Below are positions 6,352-10,603 of a stretch of 10,603 nt of DNA, in pieces (position 1 is the first letter of the stretch; every line of letters begins with the position of its first letter). The notes beneath the pieces were generated by a model that worked only from the letters and a program-made list of their open reading frames with translations, did not search any database and was not told where the DNA came from. The position numbers and the translations under genes were made by a program. Source of the DNA: Collinsella aerofaciens (GTDB lineage: Bacteria; Actinomycetota; Coriobacteriia; Coriobacteriales; Coriobacteriaceae); contig RPYR01000189.1 in the NCBI GenBank assembly GCA_008671285.1, forward strand, positions 1 to 10,603, read 5' to 3'.

Positions 6352-7407
6352 ATGCGCGCGTTTGATTTTGAGATGTCGCGCCGGGGGTTTGCCTCGGCGC
6401 TTGCCGCGGGTGCGCTGTCGCTCGCACTCGCGGGCTGTGGCGGCGGGGCTGCCGGTGCCGGGTCCGCCGCGGGCTCGGCTGCCACGGACGGCGCCGGTGC
6501 TGCTGCAGAGCCGGTCGAGGTGCACGTCGCCTCGCTCAAGGGTCCGACGTCGATTGGGCTGGTGCAGTTTATGGACCAGGCGGCCGACGGTGCCACGGAC
6601 AATGAGTTCGACTTTGCGATCAACACTGCCGCCGACGAGATTGTGCCCAAGGTCATTCAGGGCGATATCGATATCGCCCTGGTGCCCGCCAACGTGGCGA
6701 GCGTACTCTACAACAAGACCGAGGGCGCGGTGCAGGTCATCGATATCAACACGCTGGGCGTGCTGAACGTGGTGACGGGTAACGCGGACGTTACTTCGTT
6801 TGGCGATCTGGCGGGCCATACCGTCTACATGACGGGCAAGGGCACCACGCCGGAGTACGTCATGAACTTCCTGCTGGAGCGCGCGGGCCTGACCGGCCAG
6901 GTGACGCTCGAGTTTAAGAGCGAGCCCACCGAGGTGCTGTCGGCCCTGCTTGCCGACCCGTCCGCCGTGGGCGTGCTGCCGGAGCCGTTCAAGACCGCCG
7001 CCATCGCAAAGAGCGAAGGCAAGCTGTCGGCGCCGGTAAGTCTGACCGATGTGTGGGATGAGCTGGCAGGTGACACGGGTTCGCGCCTGCTGACGGGTGT
7101 GACCGTGGTGCGCCGCGCGTTTGCCGAGGAACATCCCGAGGCCGTGGCGGAGTTCTTGAACTGCCATGCGGCGAGCGTTAAGGCCGTCAATGCGGCGCCG
7201 GCAGACTGGGCGCAGGCCGTGGTCGATGCCGGCATCGTGGACAACGCCAAGATTGCCGAGAAGGCGATTCCCGGGTGCATGCTTGTGTGCCAGACGGGCA
7301 AGGATATGAAGGCGGCACTTAGTGGGTATCTGCAGGTGCTGGCCGACGCGGACGCGAGCGCCGTGGGTGGTAAACTTCCGGCTGACGATTTCTACTACAT
7401 GGAGTAG
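6352..7407 (+). CDS. ABC importer substrate-binding lipoprotein, NMT1/SsuA-like, Tat-type signal
   Basis: A 351-residue lipoprotein that should capture a small solute outside the membrane for the permease/ATPase encoded next. The N-terminus has a twin-arginine SRRGFA motif (residues 9-14), a hydrophobic stretch and a lipobox LAGC with lipidated Cys29. A Gly/Ala-rich linker follows at about 30-55, then a type-2 periplasmic-binding fold. Features typical of the NMT1/THI5 and SsuA/TauA families include DIDIALVPANVASVLYN and GVLPEPFKTAA. Those families bind sulfonates, nitrate, thiamine precursors or other small molecules; specificity cannot be read from this sequence. ATG 6352 is chosen with GAGGGG at 6335-6340, 11 nt upstream. 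GTG 6343 would be too close to that site, and ATG 6373 would leave only SRRGF at the terminus. The gap to the hydrogenase stop is 2 nt, so co-transcription is very likely. Confidence 0.88.
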   Translation: MRAFDFEMSRRGFASALAAGALSLALAGCGGGAAGAGSAAGSAATDGAGAAAEPVEVHVASLKGPTSIGLVQFMDQAADGATDNEFDFAINTAADEIVPKVIQGDIDIALVPANVASVLYNKTEGAVQVIDINTLGVLNVVTGNADVTSFGDLAGHTVYMTGKGTTPEYVMNFLLERAGLTGQVTLEFKSEPTEVLSALLADPSAVGVLPEPFKTAAIAKSEGKLSAPVSLTDVWDELAGDTGSRLLTGVTVVRRAFAEEHPEAVAEFLNCHAASVKAVNAAPADWAQAVVDAGIVDNAKIAEKAIPGCMLVCQTGKDMKAALSGYLQVLADADASAVGGKLPADDFYYME

Positions 7408-7410
7408 CCC

Positions 7411-8787
7411 GTGCGTGCGTTTGCTCGACAAATGACAGAGCGTATGAAGGCGGTGGCGGCAGCAGGTGCCGTCGCCGCCTTTTGGCTTGCCGTGTGGGTC
7501 TTCGCGGCGGTGCTGGTGGCGCAGCCACTGATCTTGCCGGGGCCGGGTGCTGTTGCCTTGGCGCTGCTGCGCCTGGTGTGCGATGGCGGTACCTGGGCGA
7601 TTTTGGTGGGCTCGGGCGCGCGGATACTGGGCGGGCTGGCGCTTGCCGCGGTGTGTGGTGGCGTGCTTGCCGGGATTTCGTCACGGTTGCGGGCGTTTGC
7701 GCGCCTGGTGGCTCCGGCACTTTCGTTTGTTAAGGCGACGCCGGTTGCCTGCGTGGTGGTCCTGCTGCTTATTTGGTTGGGGTCGGCGCGCGTGAGCATC
7801 GCCGCGGTCTTTTTGATGGCGCTGCCGGGCGTGTATTTTTCGCTGGCCGAGGGCTTGGCACAGGTGAATAAACCGCTGGAGCAGATGTTCCGTCTGCATG
7901 GCGTGCGCGGCTGGCGCCTGTTTTGCGCCCATACCTGGCGCGAAGTCCTGCCGTTTGTGCTTTCGTGCGCCCGCGCCGTGATCGGCATGAGCTGGAAGGC
8001 CGGCGTGGCAGCCGAGCTGATCGGCATGGCGGTGGGCACCGTGGGCGAGCGCATCTATCAGGCAAAGCTTTTGATTGAGACGGCTGATTTGCTGGCGTGG
8101 ACCGTGCTGGTCGTTACCGCCTCGTGGGCGTGTGAGCGCGTGCTGGTGTGGCTGCTGCGGGTTTCGGGACCCGTGGCGTGGCGCGCGGCCGTGCGGGCGC
8201 ATGGGCATGGACTGTGCGGGCGTGCGGGGACTGCGAGCGATGGCACTGCAGCGGAGCTTGCGCTTGCCGTGGGCGATCGTGCGCCCTGGGCGCCGGCGCT
8301 GGATGGTCTGGTGCTCAACGTGCCTGCGGGTGGGCGTATCTGCGTGATGGGCGCTTCGGGGATGGGCAAGTCGACGCTGCTTTCGTTGGCAGCGGGGGAG
8401 TGCGCGCCGTGCTCGATGGTGTTTCAGGATGCACGCTTGGTAGAGGGCAGCTCGGCTTTGGATAACGTGCTGGTGTGTGCCGATGCGCGCGTGGATGCTT
8501 CGAACGCTACGACCTTGCTGCGCCGGTTGGTGCCGGGAATCGACGTGCATGTTCGCGTGGCTGAGCTTTCGGGCGGGCAGCGCCGTCGTGTCGAGATCGC
8601 TCGAGCCCTGCTGTGTGGCGGCTGTGCCGTCATTCTGGATGAGCCCTTTACCGGCCTGGACGCCGCCGCGCGCGATGCGACGGCCGAGGCCGTGCTAGAC
8701 CTGCTCGACGGTCGCACGCTCTTGCTCGCCACGCACGATGTCGTCGACGTTCAGGCCCTCGATATCTCGGACATCATCACGCTCTAA
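7411..8787 (+). CDS. Fused ABC importer permease and ATP-binding protein
   Basis: A 458-residue protein joining two normally separate importer subunits. Residues about 12-255 are a SsuC/TauC-like permease with several hydrophobic segments and the EAA-type coupling loop (HGVRGWRLF...LP, about 163-185, then AAELIG). A linker at about 255-285 leads into an ATPase domain with every key motif: Walker A GASGMGKST (314-322), Q-loop Gln339, signature LSGGQ (386-390), Walker B with Asp410-Glu411, and H-loop His442. The ATPase part is only about 175 residues. Walker A Lys320 to Q-loop Gln339 spans 19 residues, about half the usual distance in SsuB/TauB-type ATPases. The GTG start at 7411 follows GGAG (7401-7404), 3 nt after the lipoprotein stop. 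ATG 7432 is an alternative. A homodimer would supply the usual two permeases and two ATPases. The frame is intact and uses the same GC-rich codons as its neighbours. Confidence 0.88.
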   Translation: MRAFARQMTERMKAVAAAGAVAAFWLAVWVFAAVLVAQPLILPGPGAVALALLRLVCDGGTWAILVGSGARILGGLALAAVCGGVLAGISSRLRAFARLVAPALSFVKATPVACVVVLLLIWLGSARVSIAAVFLMALPGVYFSLAEGLAQVNKPLEQMFRLHGVRGWRLFCAHTWREVLPFVLSCARAVIGMSWKAGVAAELIGMAVGTVGERIYQAKLLIETADLLAWTVLVVTASWACERVLVWLLRVSGPVAWRAAVRAHGHGLCGRAGTASDGTAAELALAVGDRAPWAPALDGLVLNVPAGGRICVMGASGMGKSTLLSLAAGECAPCSMVFQDARLVEGSSALDNVLVCADARVDASNATTLLRRLVPGIDVHVRVAELSGGQRRRVEIARALLCGGCAVILDEPFTGLDAAARDATAEAVLDLLDGRTLLLATHDVVDVQALDISDIITL

Positions 8788-8808
8788 ATACTAACTGAGC
8801 AACAAAAT

Positions 8809-8829
8809 GATTCGTTTTCCTCCGTCCCC
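8809..8829 (+). repeat. Half-copy of the 2420-2481 palindromic element
   Basis: This 21-nt stretch matches the left arm at 2420-2440 in 19 of 21 positions and has the same CGTTTTCCTCCGT core. It is followed by ATGGGGTC, recalling the AAGGGATC that follows the first copy. No matching right arm is present, so it cannot form the long hairpin. It lies just after the ABC operon, as the full copy lies after the ferredoxin gene. No clear terminator is seen for the operon. Confidence 0.6.
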
Positions 8830-8843
8830 ATGGGGTCGGGTGT

Positions 8844-8887
8844 GGTATTCTATCTGTGGGGTAATACTTAGGAATACCAAGTAATAC
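8844..8887. promoter_or_regulatory. Operator-like array of three 10-bp repeats upstream of the antitoxin gene
   Basis: GTAATACTTA (8861-8870), GGAATACCAA (8871-8880) and GTAATACAAA (8881-8890) are consecutive 10-bp units, so they lie on the same face of the helix. An inverted half-site GGTATTC (8844-8850) faces them. Ribbon-helix-helix antitoxins autoregulate by binding cooperatively to tandem or inverted short sites, so this is a good candidate operator for the DinJ-like protein encoded from 9003. The array also supplies TAATAC as a possible -10 element. Confidence 0.55.
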
Positions 8888-8910
8888 AAAAGCCGCAGAA
8901 ACTAACTCCG

Positions 8911-8967
8911 GATGCGGGACAATCGGGTTGCCTTCACAGCCCGTCGCCCAGCCGCGTGGCCCGCATC
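8911..8967 (+). other. Inverted repeat in the antitoxin gene leader
   Basis: GATGCGGG (8911-8918) pairs perfectly with CCCGCATC (8960-8967) across 41 nt, and an inner CGGG/CCCG pair is possible. The structure lies between the operator array and the ribosome-binding site AAAGGAAG (8991-8998). No known RNA family is recognised. Confidence 0.35.
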
Positions 8968-9002
8968 TATCCGCACTACCGTCGTTTCAAAAAGGAAGCG
9001 CC

Positions 9003-9224
9003 ATGGCAGAACACATGACCCCCGTAGTCGCGAAGGTCTTGCCCGAGGAGAAGGCAGCCTTCGCGGCGGCAACCCAGCTCGTGGGCACCACGCCGTCCAA
9101 CGCCATCCGCATGTTTATCGCCGCGTTCAATCGCTGCGGCACCTTCCCGTTCGACATCTCGCCCAGCGGGGCCTTTGGCAAAGAGTGTCCCCAACAGCTA
9201 GTCGTTGAAGAACGTCCCCAATGA
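9003..9224 (+). CDS. RelB/DinJ-family antitoxin-like protein, no adjacent toxin
   Basis: A 73-residue protein. The first 50 residues follow the DinJ/RelB antitoxin pattern: a short strand (TPVVAKVLPEEK, 6-17), helix, turn GTTPSNAIRMFI (28-39) and the family-typical FPFDIS (48-53). The N-terminal part should form a ribbon-helix-helix dimer that binds its own operator, probably the 10-bp repeats at 8861-8890. ATG 9003 follows AAAGGAAG at a suitable distance; in-frame upstream starts such as ATG 8928 lack a site and would add non-conserved sequence. The last 13 residues (CPQQLVVEERPQ region) are encoded in a direct repeat (9187-9234), so the toxin-binding end may have been replaced. No RelE/YafQ-type toxin follows; the next gene encodes a membrane protease. 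It is either a solitary regulator or the remnant of a toxin-antitoxin pair. Confidence 0.75.
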   Translation: MAEHMTPVVAKVLPEEKAAFAAATQLVGTTPSNAIRMFIAAFNRCGTFPFDISPSGAFGKECPQQLVVEERPQ

Positions 9225-9234
9225 CTAGTCGTCG
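9187..9234 (+). repeat. Imperfect 21-bp direct repeat spanning the antitoxin 3' end
   Basis: The copies at 9187-9207 and 9214-9234 share GTCCCCAA and CTAGTCGT, with 17 of 21 positions identical at a 27-nt offset. The interval reads AAGAAC. The first copy lies inside the antitoxin gene. The second contains its stop codon and ends just before the ribosome-binding site of the protease gene. It looks like a dispersed intergenic repeat that has become coding. Confidence 0.6.
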
Positions 9235-9247
9235 GGAGGAGGTTGGC

Positions 9248-10162
9248 ATGCTCAATGCGATGATTTGGGCGCTTGCCTGTTTTGGCGTCGTCGCTGCCGA
9301 TATTGCCCTGAGCGTCGTTTTGTTTTCCGCCCTTGGCGTCGCAGCGGTGTTCATGGGTTTTTCGAGCGATGACCTCGACATTCAATTGCTTCAGGCCGTC
9401 GCGCAGACAGCATCGTTTTTGATGGCGCTGCTGTGGTGGCGTTATCTGTGGCCGCGTTCGTTTATGGCACGCCGGCAAAGCGAGCACCCGCTCGGCGGGG
9501 GAGCGCGTGGGGCGTGGAAACGCATCGCCTGCGTTATCGTGATCGGCCTGGCCCTGCAGGTGGTTGTTGGCTACGTGACCGACGCCGCGCTGTCGTTGTT
9601 GCCCGATGCCGCGGCCGACTACAGCGAGCTTGTCGAGGAAACAGGCATGGGCGACACCAGCTATCTCGCCGTCCTGACCACGGTGCTCGGCGCGCCGTTT
9701 TGCGAAGAGCTCCTGGTACGCGGCATCATCTTTGAGTTTTCGCTGCGTGCGTTTAATCCGCAGTGCCGTCCGCTCTGGAAACGCCGGCGCCGCGCGAACG
9801 CGCAAGACGGCGCTATAGTGCCCTGGGCGGCCCCGAGTACCTGGGGCGTCGCCGCGGCAATCATGCTGCAGGCGGCGGTCTTCGGCTTTATGCACATGAA
9901 CTGGGTGCAGGGCTGCTACGCGGGCGCCGCCGCCCTCATTTTTGGTTGGGTACTCGTGACCACCGGAAAGCTTCGCTACACGATTCTGCTGCACTTTGCG
10001 TTTAATGCCGGGTCGTATCTCATGGGGCTGCTGTGGTTTGTGAGCACACCGCTCGATGTGGCGGTCACGGTTGCCATCGCCGGCTTTGTGTTGGTAGAGG
10101 CGATGCGCTCGCTGCTTCGATTGTGCATTCCCGTGTCGCGCGAAGCTGATCGGTCTGAGTAA
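9248..10162 (+). CDS. CPBP-family intramembrane glutamic endopeptidase (Abi/CAAX protease-like)
   Basis: A 304-residue multi-pass membrane protein with hydrophobic segments at about 5-37, 45-66, 91-112 and several in the C-terminal half. All three CPBP/Abi motifs are intact: EELLVR (Glu153, Glu154, Arg158), FGFMH (Phe212, His216) and HFAFN (His249, Asn253). These form the proposed glutamate-based active site within the membrane. The family includes eukaryotic Rce1 prenyl-protein proteases and bacterial proteins linked to bacteriocin maturation or immunity; the substrate here is unknown. A start at ATG 9248 is chosen because GGGAGGAGG (9234-9242) precedes it. An in-frame ATG at 9221 overlaps the antitoxin stop (ATGA) but would place that ribosome-binding site inside the gene. 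The close spacing suggests co-transcription with the antitoxin gene. It converges on the AraC-type gene, whose end is 8 nt away. Confidence 0.88.
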   Translation: MLNAMIWALACFGVVAADIALSVVLFSALGVAAVFMGFSSDDLDIQLLQAVAQTASFLMALLWWRYLWPRSFMARRQSEHPLGGGARGAWKRIACVIVIGLALQVVVGYVTDAALSLLPDAAADYSELVEETGMGDTSYLAVLTTVLGAPFCEELLVRGIIFEFSLRAFNPQCRPLWKRRRRANAQDGAIVPWAAPSTWGVAAAIMLQAAVFGFMHMNWVQGCYAGAAALIFGWVLVTTGKLRYTILLHFAFNAGSYLMGLLWFVSTPLDVAVTVAIAGFVLVEAMRSLLRLCIPVSREADRSE

Positions 10163-10184
10163 TAACGCCTTTAATTAGACCGAT
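10149..10184. terminator. Possible weak bidirectional terminator between convergent genes
   Basis: ATCGGTCT (10149-10156) and AGACCGAT (10177-10184) are perfect inverted repeats. Their 20-nt loop contains the stop codons of both convergent genes. There is no long T-run on either strand, so termination would be weak or factor-assisted. Confidence 0.3.
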
Positions 10185-10603
10185 GCGTCCGGAACACACC
10201 TGGCGTTTCGAAGAATGCTTCTTTGAATTTTGAGTAAAAGATTGACATGTTGGAGATGCCGACTTTTCGGGCTACATACTGCACGCTGAGCGAGGTGTTA
10301 TTGAGAAGATTTGCCGACTCTGTGAGCTGCTTGTTGAGCTTGATTTGCGAAAACGTTTTGCCGGTTTTTTGCTTGATCAAGCTGCTGAGATAGCTGGTGC
10401 TATAACCCGTATCGCTCGCAATGCTTTCGAGTGTGCTGTCGCCTTAGCTTCGCTCAATATGATTCAGACTCGACACGATGCGTTCGTCCGACATGATCGC
10501 CTGGTTATCAGTTGCGGAGCGTCGGTACAGTCCTCGAATGAGAACAAGCAATATTCTGACGGCTAGGTGCCTCATGAGTTCATTGGAATAGGCATCTTTA
10601 AAG
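10171..10603 (-). pseudogene. AraC-family transcriptional regulator, C-terminal part, interrupted by an in-frame TAA
   Basis: Read on the minus strand from the window edge, one frame runs from 10602 to the TAA at 10171-10173 and is broken once by TAA at 10444-10446. Downstream of the break is a full AraC/XylS double helix-turn-helix domain: DSTLESIASDTGYSTSYLSS, then KQKTGKTFSQIKLNKQL, then SVQYVARKVGISNMSIFYSKFK and FFETPGVFR. Upstream of it, the same frame continues as SDERIVSSLNHIERS and other plausible linker/N-terminal residues. The stop falls where family members usually have a Tyr-like residue (NHIERS-x-GDSTLE), so a Tyr codon to TAA change is the simplest cause. The N-terminus lies outside the window. 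Base composition is visibly more AT-rich than the operon genes, which may mean different ancestry. A sequencing error must also be considered. A short product from TTG 10380 would lack the first helix-turn-helix and is unlikely to work. Confidence 0.75.

Noticed and set aside
9221..9247. Earlier ATG for the CPBP protease overlapping the antitoxin stop
   Set aside because: No ribosome-binding site precedes it, while GGGAGGAGG at 9234-9242 fits ATG 9248 and the signal-anchor segment begins there.
1023..10603. CRISPR array, tRNA, rRNA or phage integration site
   Set aside because: No regularly spaced repeats with unique spacers, no cloverleaf or rRNA signature, and no integrase or transposase gene was seen.

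Overview
The window is GC-rich coding DNA with long open frames, strong GGAGG-type ribosome-binding sites and short or overlapping gene junctions. AT-rich gaps between transcription units carry repeats. Gene content (an [FeFe]-hydrogenase with a GltD-like partner, a flavodoxin/ferredoxin protein, a Tat-type lipoprotein, a DinJ-like antitoxin, a CPBP protease) and overall style suggest a strictly anaerobic, high-GC gut actinobacterium of the Coriobacteriia, most like Collinsella. That assignment is inference; no rRNA or marker gene is present.

Layout. (1) 2-988 (+): the 3' end of a gene encoding a very basic RG/RGG-rich tail of a probable RNA-binding protein, closed by a strong intrinsic terminator at 1021-1055. 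(2) 1056-1609: non-coding. It holds a TIR-like inverted repeat pair about 237 bp across, an internal hairpin, and a perfect dyad upstream of the next gene. (3) 1610-2371 (+): a flavodoxin-like plus 2[4Fe-4S] ferredoxin protein. It is followed by a second copy of the same dyad motif and a 62-nt imperfect hairpin that has a half-copy 6.4 kb downstream. (4) 2712-8787 (+): an apparent four-gene operon. A NuoF-type Fe-S domain fused to a GltD-like flavoprotein is followed by an [FeFe]-hydrogenase (overlap of 7 nt), a Tat-type lipoprotein substrate-binding protein (2-nt gap), and a single polypeptide that is both ABC permease and ABC ATPase (3-nt gap). (5) 8788-10162 (+): an operator-like array of 10-bp repeats, a solitary DinJ/RelB-like antitoxin whose 3' end lies in a direct repeat, and a CPBP intramembrane protease. 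(6) 10171-10603 (-): the C-terminal part of an AraC-family regulator with an in-frame TAA, converging on the protease gene.

How they work together. The GltD-like protein and hydrogenase form a plausible NAD(P)H-linked hydrogenase. Electrons would move between a pyridine nucleotide, FAD and Fe-S clusters in the first subunit, and then through the hydrogenase F-clusters to the H-cluster. This corresponds to the 'glutamate synthase-linked' group A2 of [FeFe]-hydrogenases, whose physiological role is poorly settled. The tightly joined one-substrate importer is the most interesting part: its substrate is unknown, and its placement suggests a solute connected to hydrogenase function or to the same metabolic state. 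No maturase genes (hydE, hydF, hydG) are in the window.
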